A DNA stretch of 64,000 nt from Gemmobacter aquarius (GTDB lineage Bacteria; Pseudomonadota; Alphaproteobacteria; Rhodobacterales; Rhodobacteraceae). The translations under genes were made by a program, and so were the position numbers. Within the stretch, counting starts at the first letter, position 1, and each line of letters begins with the position of its first letter. Below are positions 1 through 8,852 of the stretch, piece after piece. The notes under the pieces were generated by a model. It searched no databases. It was given only the letters and a program-made list of their open reading frames with translations, and was not told the DNA's origin. The DNA lies in the NCBI RefSeq assembly GCF_003060865.1, contig NZ_CP028918.1, positions 70,001 to 134,000 of the forward strand. The letters are read 5' to 3'.

Positions 1-1298
<1,298 letters not shown>

Positions 1299-1451
1299 GA
1301 TCCAGAAACAGCAAGGCTAACATAAGCCCCGAAACGGATCGTCAAAAGCAACACGAAATGACTTGGAACAATCAACATGATGTAAGCTGCGGTGAAAAAA
1401 CAGGCCAAATCCTTACGGATAAACGCCAACGCCGCAGCCTGTTTCTTCCTC

Positions 1452-1570
1452 GGTTTGGTGGTCATAGCACGAGCAAAACACCCGGTCCCATCCCGAACCC
1501 GGCCGTTAAGTGCCGTCGCGCCAATGGTACTCCGTCTCAAGACGTGGGAGAGTAGGTCACCGCCAAACCT
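1452..1570 (+). rRNA. rrf: 5S ribosomal RNA
   Basis: About 117-119 nt. The terminal stem pairs ggtttggtgg at about 1452-1461 with ccgccaaacc at about 1560-1569. The conserved internal segments cccatcccgaac and gagagtaggtc are present. It lies about 150 nt downstream of the 23S gene and upstream of tRNA-fMet, the usual order in rrn operons of this bacterial group. Ends are good to a few bases. Confidence 0.95.
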
Positions 1571-1638
1571 AGAAAGAAACAGATCTCTCTAAACCATGAC
1601 ATACCCCCGATCGCAAACAAAAAGCCCTCGGGAACGGA

Positions 1639-1715
<77 letters not shown>

Positions 1716-1743
1716 AAATATTACAGCTTTATCAAAGACATGC

Positions 1744-1768
1744 GCCCCGCCTCACTGCGGGGCTTTTT
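1744..1768 (+). terminator. rho-independent terminator of the rrn operon
   Basis: A 7-bp GC stem, gccccgc (1744-1750) with gcggggc (1757-1763), a 6-nt loop and a TTTTT run (1764-1768). It lies 28 nt after the tRNA-fMet CCA end. Confidence 0.9.
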
Positions 1769-1865
1769 GCGTTTGGGCCAAGCAAATAAGGGCAGTGAGG
1801 GTGACGTTGCCCCCTCCGCCTAATCCAGTTTGAGGTGGACTCTGGCCCAACCGAGAGGACCACAG

Positions 1866-2155
1866 ATGAAGCGCAGCAGGTTCACCGAAAACCAGATCAT
1901 CGGCATTCTGAAGGAGCACGAGGCCGGGGTTTCCGTCGCCGATCTGTGCCGCAAGCACGGCGTCAGCGATGCGACTGTCTACAAGTGGAAGGCCTAGTAT
2001 GGTGGCATGGATGTCAGTGAGGCGAAGCGCCTGAAGGGGCTTGAGGACGAGAACGCCCGTCTGAAGCGGCTGCTAGCCGATGCGATGCTCGATCGAGCCA
2101 TTGTGGCGCCATTGGTTCAAGCCCAATGGCGAGGGCGGCGCTGAAGGATCTCTTG
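1866..2155 (+). pseudogene. IS3-family transposase OrfA, disabled
   Basis: The frame starts at ATG 1866 with MKRSRFTENQIIGILKEHEA, the helix-turn-helix OrfA of IS3-type elements. An in-frame TAG at 1995-1997 falls at codon 44, where family members read WKAKYGGM. The downstream frame continues with the leucine-zipper part (DVSEAKRLKGLEDENARLKR) and then runs into a foreign-looking stretch at about 2090-2140, apparently a small insertion before the usual ALKDLL ending. The stop and the insertion make it a pseudogene. Confidence 0.8.
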
Positions 2156-2163
2156 GGAAAAAA

Positions 2164-3110
2164 GTGGTGACGCCCGCCGGAAAGCGGCAAGCGGTCGCGC
2201 ATCTGGTGGCGGGCCACGGGATGAGCGAGCGGCGGGCGTGCCGGGTGATCGGCTGTTGCCGGATGACCATGCGCTATGAGGCGATCCGGCAGGAGGACCC
2301 TGTGCTGCGCGAGCGGCTGAAGGAGCTGGCCCGTGTCCGTCGCCGGTTCGGCTACCGGCGGCTGCATGTGTTCCTGCGCCGCGAGGGGCATGAGGTGAAC
2401 CACAAGCGCCTGTTCCGGATCTACCGCGAGGAGCGGCTGCACGTGCGCCGTCGCGGTGGACGCAAGCGGGCCATCGGAACGCTGGCCCCGATGGCGGGAC
2501 CGCTGATGCCGAACCAGCGCTGGTCGCTGGACCCTCGCCATGGTCACTCGGACCAGTGGCGTTCCCATGGCTCGATCTCTGACCAGCTGACCGATGGCCG
2601 CCGCTTCCGGATCATGACCGTGGTCGACGACTGCACGCGGGAATGCCTCGCCCTGATCGACGACACGTCCCTGTCCGGCGCAAGGGTGGCGCGAGAGCTG
2701 GCGACCTTATTCGAGGTCCGAGGCAAGCCAAGAACCGTGGTCAGCGATAATGGCACCGAGTTCACCTCGAACGCGATCCTGACCTTCGCCGACGACCGCA
2801 AGATCGAGTGGCATTACATCGCACCCGGCAAGCCGACCCGGAACGCCGACCCGGAACGCCTTCATCGAGAGCTTCAACGGTCGCCTGCGCGACGAGCTTC
2901 TGAACGAGACCCTGTTCCCGTCGTTGCCCCATGCCCGCGCCACGCTCGCGGCCTGACGCAAGGACTATAACACCGAACGCCCGCACTCACGCCTCGGCTG
3001 GCAGACGCCTGCCGAGTTCGCCCAGACCTTCACCCCGTTGCCCAACCCGCCCAAACAGACAAAGCTCAAACCCGGAGTCTCGCTCATGCAGGATAAAAGT
3101 CGGGGGCGAC
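2164..3110 (+). pseudogene. IS3-family transposase OrfB (DDE integrase core), disabled
   Basis: From about 2164 the frame encodes the OrfB start (VVTPAGKRQAVAHL), the HTH_21 region (RRRFGYRRLHVFLRREG) and the rve integrase core with TVVDDCTRECLALI and VSDNGTEFTSN. Three lesions are visible. Extra residues sit between RWSLD and SDQLTDG, beside the first catalytic Asp. A 13-bp tandem duplication (gacccggaacgcc at 2835-2847 and again at 2848-2860) shifts the frame just before the catalytic Glu (AFIESFNG). An in-frame TGA at 2954-2956 interrupts AAWRKDYNTERPH. The frame also runs through the expected end into flanking DNA. Confidence 0.85.
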
Positions 3111-3164
3111 GTCAGTGGGCCAGACCTGGTGGGCGCGTTGCCCGTATCGCTGTTGATCACGGAC

Positions 3165-4457
3165 TCAGGACAGGTCGAAGGCTTCGTCGGGAAAGTATTT
3201 GGCCAAACGGATATCTGCGGAGCGTGCATGCCCCTCCATCCCCTCGAGCCGCGAGATGCGCGCGGTGGCTTCGGCCAGCGGTCGCGACCCTTCGCGCGTG
3301 GCCCGTTGCCACGTCACCGTCTTGATGAATTTATGGACGGATAGGCCGCCCGTATACCGCGCCGCGCCCGAGGTGGGCAGCACGTGGTTCGGTCCCGAGG
3401 TTTTGTCTCCGAAGGCAACGGTCGTCTCTTCGCCCAAAAACAGCGAGCCGTACGACCGCAGCCGCCCCAGCCACCAGTCGAGTGACCCGGCCTGCACGTG
3501 CAGATGCTCTGGCGCGAAACGATCCGCCACCTGCGCCATGCCTTCGGCATCGGCACACAGGATCACCTCGGCGTAATCCGCCCATGCTGCGGCGGCGCTC
3601 TGGCGGTTGGGGTCGGGAAGCGTGGCGATAAGCGCAGGCACCAGCGCCATGACCTGTTCGGCAAAGGCGCGGTCCGAGGTCACGAGCCAGACCGGAGAGT
3701 TGTAGCCATGCTCGGCCTGACCGACCAGATCGGCTGCCACCATGTCGGCATCTGCGTGGCTGTCGGCGATGACCATGCTGTCGGTCGGACCGGCGACCAT
3801 GTCTATGCCGACCTGACCGAAAAGGATACGCTTGGCCTCGGCGACATACTGGTTGCCCGGACCGACGAGGATATCGGCCTTGGGCAGTCCGAAAAGACCG
3901 TTGGCCATGGCGGCGACCCCCTGCACACCGCCCATCGACAGGATGACATCGGCGCCGCACAAGTCCATCGCGTAAAGGATGGCGGGCGGAATGCCCACAC
4001 CCGGACGCGGCGGTGAACAGGCGACGACATGGGGCACGCCCGCCACCTTGGCCGTGGTGATCGTCATGATGGCGCTGGCGACATGGCTGTATCGCCCGCC
4101 CGGCACGTAGCAACCGGCCGCCGAAACCGGAATCTGCTTTTGCCCCGCGATCAGCCCCGGCAGGATTTCAACCTCGCAATCCTGCACCGTGGCGCGCTGC
4201 GCCTCGGCAAAGCGGCGCACGTTGGCATGGGCAAACTGGATATCGCGCCGAAGCTGTTCGGGCACCTGTGCCGCCGCTGCGGCCCGCGCTTGAGGCGTAA
4301 CGACGATATCGCCGTTCCATTTGTCGAGATCGCGGGCAAAACGGCGCGCGGCCTCGTCGCCGTCCCTTGCGATTTCGGCTAGCATGGCTGCCACGGTGTC
4401 ATGGACATCCTGATGGTCGGTCGCGGCAGTGCGGACAGCTTTCTTCAGATAGATCAT
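3165..4457 (-). CDS. hpsN: Sulfopropanediol 3-dehydrogenase-like protein (HpsN), histidinol dehydrogenase superfamily
   Basis: A 430-residue HisD-superfamily enzyme. The expected HpsN reaction is the NAD-dependent four-electron oxidation of 2,3-dihydroxypropane-1-sulfonate (DHPS) to sulfolactate in the cytoplasm. Visible features are the nucleotide-binding stretch GCYVPGGRYSH (115-125), MGGVQGVAAMANG (175-187), VGPGNQYVAEAKR (198-210), zinc ligands by alignment Q247/H250 (QAEH), D351 and H410, and the catalytic pair E317/H318 (PEHLH). True HisD typically reads GPSE-LVIAD and QAEHDE where this protein reads GPTDSMVIAD and QAEHGYNS, and no other his genes are nearby. Adjacency to cuyA supports sulfonate use. 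Other HisD-like alcohol dehydrogenases remain possible. Confidence 0.82.
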   Translation of the reverse strand: MIYLKKAVRTAATDHQDVHDTVAAMLAEIARDGDEAARRFARDLDKWNGDIVVTPQARAAAAAQVPEQLRRDIQFAHANVRRFAEAQRATVQDCEVEILPGLIAGQKQIPVSAAGCYVPGGRYSHVASAIMTITTAKVAGVPHVVACSPPRPGVGIPPAILYAMDLCGADVILSMGGVQGVAAMANGLFGLPKADILVGPGNQYVAEAKRILFGQVGIDMVAGPTDSMVIADSHADADMVAADLVGQAEHGYNSPVWLVTSDRAFAEQVMALVPALIATLPDPNRQSAAAAWADYAEVILCADAEGMAQVADRFAPEHLHVQAGSLDWWLGRLRSYGSLFLGEETTVAFGDKTSGPNHVLPTSGAARYTGGLSVHKFIKTVTWQRATREGSRPLAEATARISRLEGMEGHARSADIRLAKYFPDEAFDLS

Positions 4458-4489
4458 TGGCGTCGGACTTTCAGGTTACATGCGCCATT

Positions 4490-4584
4490 TCAGGGCACGA
4501 GGCGGCGTTCCACGAAGCGCGTCAGCAGATCGAAGACGAAGGTGATGATGGCGATGACGGAAAGTCCCCTGTTGGTAAGTCGTT
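4490..4584 (-). pseudogene. Fragment: C-terminal tail of an ABC transporter permease
   Basis: Between hpsN and the racemase gene, the minus strand read from about 4582 down to a TGA at 4490-4492 gives about 30 codons: LTNRGLSVIAIITF, then VFDLLTRFVERRLVP and stop. A last hydrophobic helix followed by a basic tail ending RRLVP looks like the C-terminal end of a TauC/SsuC-type or related ABC permease. There is no start codon or room for the rest of the gene, so I read it as the 3' scar of a deleted transporter gene. This is an inference from a short stretch; an unrelated coincidence is possible. Confidence 0.5.
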
Positions 4585-5277
4585 TCAGCATCTCTTTGAA
4601 AAGGCGACGATTTCAGCGACCAGACAGTCAAGCGTGTCAAAGGCCGCTGCTGTGGGGACAACGGCATCGGGGATAAGCGAAAACTCTGTGCAGGCGATCA
4701 TCTGCACAACGGCCCCCCGCGCCAAAAGGTCGGCCGAGGCTCGCGCCAAGGCATCCCGCGCTTGGGCTTGCGGACCGCCGGCCTTTACCAGGCGGATCGC
4801 GGCCAGAAGGGCGGCGTCGTCGCTTGGATAGACCGCGCTCAGGCCCCGCGTCGCGAAGGGCGCATCGAACAGCCCGACCATCCGCACGGCGGGCGAGGCG
4901 AGGATACCGACCAAGCCGCCTGCGGGCCGCAAACCCGCGGCATGGTCGACCGAGGCTTGCACCATGTCGAGAAACGGCACCTCGGTCGCGGCACGCACCA
5001 CCGGCGCATAGTGGTGGGCCGTGTTGCACGGCATTGCCAGCGCCTCGGCTCCGCCAGCCACCAAGCGCCGCGCCATATCGGCCAGCACTGGCCCCGGATC
5101 GTCACCATGCCCTTCGATCAGGCGGCGGATGCGTGACGGGACTTGCGGGTTCTGGTCGACGATCAGCGGGATGTGGTCGGCGTCGTCCTGCGCCTGAACC
5201 GCGCCAAGCACCTTTTGCATCAGAAGGATCGTCGCCTCCGGCCCCATCCCGCCAAGGATGCCCACGCGCCGCATCAT
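4585..5277 (-). CDS. Aspartate/glutamate (amino acid) racemase family protein
   Basis: A 230-residue cytoplasmic protein of the Asp/Glu/hydantoin racemase superfamily. It opens with the family signature VGILGGMGPEAT (5-16) and carries both cysteines expected of a two-base, cofactor-free racemase: C84 in MPCNTAHHY and C196 in IACTEFSLI. The length is normal for aspartate racemases. It lies 75 nt downstream of cuyA and in the same direction, so it is probably co-transcribed. Because CuyA acts on L-cysteate, a structural analogue of aspartate, racemisation of D-cysteate to feed CuyA is an attractive hypothesis but is not shown by sequence. The substrate could equally be aspartate. Confidence 0.8.
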   Translation of the reverse strand: MMRRVGILGGMGPEATILLMQKVLGAVQAQDDADHIPLIVDQNPQVPSRIRRLIEGHGDDPGPVLADMARRLVAGGAEALAMPCNTAHHYAPVVRAATEVPFLDMVQASVDHAAGLRPAGGLVGILASPAVRMVGLFDAPFATRGLSAVYPSDDAALLAAIRLVKAGGPQAQARDALARASADLLARGAVVQMIACTEFSLIPDAVVPTAAAFDTLDCLVAEIVAFSKRC

Positions 5278-5352
5278 GCTACCCCTTTCCCGCTTTCGGG
5301 GATTGGCGTCTGCTGCGTAAAGCCAATGTCAAAGCGCGGGCGGACCATCGGT

Positions 5353-6375
5353 TCAGCCCACCGCCAGCGAAGTCTGGTCCTGTGCAAAGGATGCCACATA
5401 GCCGAACAGCGCGGCAGACCCGCCGGTGTGCAGGAAAACGACCCGTTCGCCCTTTTTGAACCGGCCGTTGCGGCAATAGTCGATCAGGCCCGCCGCCCCT
5501 TTGCCGGAATAGACCGGATCGAGCAGGATGCCTTCGAGTTGTGCGAACATGCGGATCGCTTCAAGCGTGTCGTCGCGCGGAATGCCGTAGCCCTGGCCTA
5601 CATAGCTGCAGTCGGCCACCACATCGGCGCGGCTGACCACATCGGGGCAACCCAGCTTTTCGGCGGTCTTTCGGGCCAGGGCGAAGACGTTCTCTTCCTG
5701 CTTTTCCTTAGGCGCACGAACGCCGATACCGGTCAGCGGGATGCCGGCGTTGATCGCCTTGAGCCCCGTGATCAGGCCGGCTTGGGTGCCTGCCGATCCG
5801 GTCGCAGTGACGATATGGTCGATCAAAAGGCTGCGGTCGTTGGCTTGGCCCACCAATTCAAAGGCGCAGTTCACATAGCCAAGCGCCCCTGTCGCATTCG
5901 ACCCGCCACCGGGGATAAGATAAACCTTGCGCCCTTCGCCGCGCAGCCGTTCCGCCACGGCCTCCATCTCGGCCTGCATGTCCATTCCGCCCGCCCGCTT
6001 TGACGTGGTAGCACCATGCAGGTGGTCAAGCAGGACGTTGCCGTTGCCGTTGTAATTGGCGTCATTCGAACCGGTGCGATCCTCTAGCAGGATATGGCAA
6101 GCCAGCCCCAGCTTGGCGGCAAACGCGGCCGTCTGGCGGGCGTGGTTCGATTGCGTGGCACCCTGGGTCATGACCGTATCGGCGCCTTGGGCCATCGCCT
6201 CGGCCATCAGGAATTCGAGTTTGCGGGTCTTGTTCCCGCCTGTCGAAAGGCCCGTGCAGTCGTCGCGCTTGATCCAGATTTCCGGCCCGCCCAGTTCTGC
6301 AGTCAGACGGTCAAGCCGCTCCAGAGGCGTCGGCAGATGCGCGAGGTGAACGCGGGGGAAGCGGGCGAGATGCAT
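5353..6375 (-). CDS. cuyA: L-cysteate sulfo-lyase (CuyA-like), PLP-dependent
   Basis: 340 residues from the chosen ATG at 6375 ([19 protein letters not shown]); a longer in-frame start at 6417 would overlap the promoter dyad. It belongs to the D-cysteine desulfhydrase/ACC-deaminase branch of fold-type II PLP enzymes. The PLP lysine is K49 in [13 protein letters not shown], followed by the [10 protein letters not shown] segment (S76/N77/H78) and a glycine-rich phosphate loop ([10 protein letters not shown]). Length and N-terminus match CuyA of marine roseobacters, which cleaves L-cysteate to pyruvate, ammonia and sulfite. Proximity to hpsN and a divergent LysR gene supports this over D-cysteine desulfhydrase, the main alternative. 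No sulfite dehydrogenase or exporter is seen in the window. Confidence 0.85.
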   Translation of the reverse strand: MHLARFPRVHLAHLPTPLERLDRLTAELGGPEIWIKRDDCTGLSTGGNKTRKLEFLMAEAMAQGADTVMTQGATQSNHARQTAAFAAKLGLACHILLEDRTGSNDANYNGNGNVLLDHLHGATTSKRAGGMDMQAEMEAVAERLRGEGRKVYLIPGGGSNATGALGYVNCAFELVGQANDRSLLIDHIVTATGSAGTQAGLITGLKAINAGIPLTGIGVRAPKEKQEENVFALARKTAEKLGCPDVVSRADVVADCSYVGQGYGIPRDDTLEAIRMFAQLEGILLDPVYSGKGAAGLIDYCRNGRFKKGERVVFLHTGGSAALFGYVASFAQDQTSLAVG

Positions 6376-6390
6376 GGCCAGTCCTTGCTT

Positions 6391-6420
6391 AACTTGTGCG
6401 CTTAGACTGTCCCACAAGTT
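6391..6420. promoter_or_regulatory. Inverted repeat between cuyA and the LysR gene
   Basis: A perfect 8-bp inverted repeat, AACTTGTG (6391-6398) and CACAAGTT (6413-6420), with a 14-nt spacer. It lies 16-45 nt upstream of the cuyA ATG in the divergent intergenic region. A dimeric regulator site, probably for the adjacent LysR protein, is the simplest reading. A 5'-UTR hairpin is an alternative. Confidence 0.5.
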
Positions 6421-6491
6421 TTAACCCGTGACCAATTCCAAATTTGTCAGATATCATGCACTGATTGCAACTTGGCCAAGGCAGGGGTCCG

Positions 6492-7379
6492 ATGCGTCTG
6501 GAATGGCTGGAAGACATCCTTGCGATTGCCGAAACCGGCTCGTTCAGCGGCGCGGCCGAGCGCAGACGGTTGACCCAATCGGCCTTTTCGCGTCGCGTCC
6601 AGCAGATCGAAGGGTATATCGGCGTCGAATTGTTCGACCGGGGCCACAAGCCCATCAGGATGCGGCCTACGACCTTGGCGCAAAGCGAACAGATCGCGCA
6701 GTTGACGCTTGGCCTGCGGCAACTGGTGGTGGACCTGCGGCGTGGCGAGCGGCTGTCGAGCAACAAGGTGGTGGTGGCGTGCCAGCATTCGCTGACGACC
6801 GTACGGCTGCCACAGCTGCTGCGGGACATGCCGGAACAGGCCGATGACGTCTATATACGCCTGCGATCGGCCAATCTTGACGAGTGCACGGGGCTGCTGC
6901 TGTCACGTCAGGCCGACATCGCCATCGTCTTTCGCCTGCCCAACGAGGCGGGCGATTTCAATGACGACTTCATCGAAGTCATCGTCATCGGATCGGATCG
7001 CTTTCTGCCGGTCTTCAACGCGCCGCTTGCCTTGGCGGGACAGGGCGGCCTGCGCGAGATACCGGCGATCGCCTATCCATCCGAAGTGTTTTTCGGTTCG
7101 GTTATGGAGCGGCGGATCCTGCCCCATCTCGATCCGGCGCATGTCTATGTTCCAAAGGTGGAAACCGCGCTGACGCTTGCCGCCGTCGAAATGGCTGCCG
7201 CAGGGGTCGGGGTCGCGTGGGTGCCTGCGTCGCTTGCCCGAGGGCATATCGAAGCGGGCAGGCTGATCGATCTGTCGTCCGCGCTTCCGGCCTGCGATCT
7301 GGACATCAGTGCCATGCGTCTGGAGGGAAGCGCGTCGCAGGCGGCAGAGGGGTTCTGGGAAAGGCTGCTAAAGGCCTAG
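6492..7379 (+). CDS. LysR-family transcriptional regulator, divergent from cuyA
   Basis: 295 residues from ATG 6492, preceded by a purine-rich aggcagggg. It has an N-terminal winged HTH (MRLEWLEDILAIAETGSFSGAAERRRLTQSAFSRRVQQIE, given here as position 1-40) and a periplasmic-binding-like effector domain from about residue 90. It is transcribed away from cuyA, the classic LysR arrangement, so it probably controls the cuyA-racemase-hpsN run in response to cysteate or another sulfonate. The effector is inferred from position only. The gene ends 10 nt from the convergent LytTR gene. Confidence 0.85.
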   Translation: MRLEWLEDILAIAETGSFSGAAERRRLTQSAFSRRVQQIEGYIGVELFDRGHKPIRMRPTTLAQSEQIAQLTLGLRQLVVDLRRGERLSSNKVVVACQHSLTTVRLPQLLRDMPEQADDVYIRLRSANLDECTGLLLSRQADIAIVFRLPNEAGDFNDDFIEVIVIGSDRFLPVFNAPLALAGQGGLREIPAIAYPSEVFFGSVMERRILPHLDPAHVYVPKVETALTLAAVEMAAAGVGVAWVPASLARGHIEAGRLIDLSSALPACDLDISAMRLEGSASQAAEGFWERLLKA

Positions 7380-7388
7380 CGGCCGACG

Positions 7389-8366
7389 TCACCCTGCCGC
7401 AACATGGCCTGCCCGATATTTGGCGTAGGCTTGGCGAAAGGCCAGGACGCGCGGCTTGGAAACGCGCTCTTCGTCGCCGGTAACAAGCTGCACGATGATC
7501 TGGCGGCTTTCGGCCTCGATTACCTCTTTCACCGCGGAATAGGCGATCCAGACCGAACGATTGATCTGCATGCCGAAAAGACCGCTGTGCAATTCTGCGA
7601 CATCGGCCATTTTGGCGCGATGCAGGGCTTTGCCGGAACGGCTGGTGACGCCAAGGTAATGGTCCTCGGTGCGTACGACGAGAATGCTGGCAAGCGGCAT
7701 TACGGCCGGACCGATACGCACCATCACGATCTCGGGCACGGTATCGGTTGCGCGCATGTCTTGAACCGGTTCGGCCGGTGGCGTGGCTTCCGGCTCGGGC
7801 AGGCGCGCGGCGGGGCGCGGCGGGTCGGGCAGCGGCGTGGGCACAGGGGATAGCGTGTCTGGCTTGCCGGTCTGGGCCAGCGGATGGGCATGCACGACAT
7901 AGTTGGCGTGCAACAGGTCGACGAGAAGGACAACGATCACGTCGCGCGCCACGTATTGCAGCATGTCGGACGGCGCCTGCCAAGCCGCCCCGCCCGCATA
8001 GGTGGTTACAAGTTGAATCACGATTTCCGCAAAGACCGCCATCGGAATCAGAATGACCGGTGTATAGACTTGGACGATCAGCCGCCGCTTCAGCATGGCC
8101 GCGATGACCGGCGAGCAAAGGGCGATCCACAACAGCGCCGTCGCCGCGACGGCCGACCACAACAGGGCCATTCCCCAGCCGTCGAAGGCATTGAAATCGG
8201 GGCGGTGGTCCAGCAATGCGAAGATGAAGATCACCACTGCGAAGAAGCGCAGGAACACCGGATGCAGCACATAATCGGCAAGCGAATCGGCGGTTACCCA
8301 GAAGGTCGTTCCCTCTGTCGATCTGACGCGGACGCCGCGAAAATTGTTTCCAGCCCGATATTGCAC
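7389..8366 (-). CDS. Membrane-anchored LytTR-family DNA-binding protein
   Basis: 325 residues with a GTG start at 8366. The N-terminal half has about four hydrophobic helices (FLRFFAVVIFIFALL; ALLWSAVAATALLWIALC; a segment around PVILIPMAVFAEIVIQL; DVIVVLLVDLLHANYVV). A proline-rich cytoplasmic linker (LSPVPTPLPDPPRPAARLPEP) follows, then a C-terminal LytTR domain (SILVVRTEDHYLGVTSRSGKALHRAKMADV, IQINRSVWIAYSAVKEVI-type core). It is therefore a membrane-tethered transcription factor without a receiver domain. It is transcribed divergently from the giant RTX gene across a 486-bp spacer, making control of that gene plausible but unproven. The exact start is uncertain. Confidence 0.8.
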   Translation of the reverse strand: MQYRAGNNFRGVRVRSTEGTTFWVTADSLADYVLHPVFLRFFAVVIFIFALLDHRPDFNAFDGWGMALLWSAVAATALLWIALCSPVIAAMLKRRLIVQVYTPVILIPMAVFAEIVIQLVTTYAGGAAWQAPSDMLQYVARDVIVVLLVDLLHANYVVHAHPLAQTGKPDTLSPVPTPLPDPPRPAARLPEPEATPPAEPVQDMRATDTVPEIVMVRIGPAVMPLASILVVRTEDHYLGVTSRSGKALHRAKMADVAELHSGLFGMQINRSVWIAYSAVKEVIEAESRQIIVQLVTGDEERVSKPRVLAFRQAYAKYRAGHVAAG

Positions 8367-8852
8367 AGCGAAAACCCCTTAAAACACTTAATTCGCACCA
8401 TCTGGATGCGGTGTCGCAAACAACGATTCAACTGCAACCTGAACCGCTGTTGCCACTATCCTGCCACATTGCAGAAATCGCTACGTTTGCGAACGACGAT
8501 ACGCGCCAGAATCTTAGGACTCCATGAACAAAATGTTGTCGGGAAGATAAACGGCAAGCCATTCACGCTGGCTGGAAACAATGATCGCGCCATTTGGCAA
8601 AGAAGTGGTGTCGGGAAGCGACGTTCGCCGCCAAAAAGTGGCAGCAAGCGTCTTTGATGACATTTCGGTGCACCGTCGTGCCCTTGGCGACCGGATGCCT
8701 TCGAAACATCCTTTTGGGTGGTAATCCTATGAACTCGGATGGAGTGCGCTATCCGGCTAATGCGTCTTCACATGCGGTCGTTTACGCGAGTGGAGGGGGG
8801 CCCGCAGTAGCTTGGTGCGACCGTTCGTTTTGGTGTTTGCGTTAGTGAAAGT
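8367..8852. other. 486-bp intergenic region between LytTR gene and giant RTX gene
   Basis: No convincing gene is present. Open frames here (for example 8594-8845) are short, lack family features and have no good ribosome-binding site. Base composition is visibly less GC-rich than the flanks (for example aaaacacttaattcgc near 8378 and aacaaaatgttgtcgg near 8527), as expected for a promoter and 5'-UTR region serving both divergent genes. No strong terminator or perfect dyad was found. Confidence 0.5.

Larger units (their letters stand above)
1828..3130 (+). mobile_element. decayed IS3-family insertion sequence
   Basis: Two consecutive transposase reading frames, an HTH OrfA and an integrase-core OrfB, give the IS3-family layout. 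The left end probably lies near 1828-1849 (tgaggtggactctggccca). On the right only a short mirrored piece, tgggccaga near 3116-3124, is visible, so the right inverted repeat is degraded or was cut back. Both frames carry several disabling lesions, so the element should not move on its own. It lies between the rrn terminator and the sulfonate genes. No clear target-site duplication could be identified. Confidence 0.75.

Noticed and set aside
3165..4457. Histidine biosynthesis hisD
   Set aside because: The fold is the same, but the GPTDSMVIAD and QAEHGYNS segments and the cuyA neighbourhood fit sulfopropanediol dehydrogenase better, and no his genes are nearby.
8594..8845. 83-codon open frame just before the RTX gene
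   Set aside because: It has no ribosome-binding site of quality, no recognisable features, and lies in the less GC-rich promoter region.
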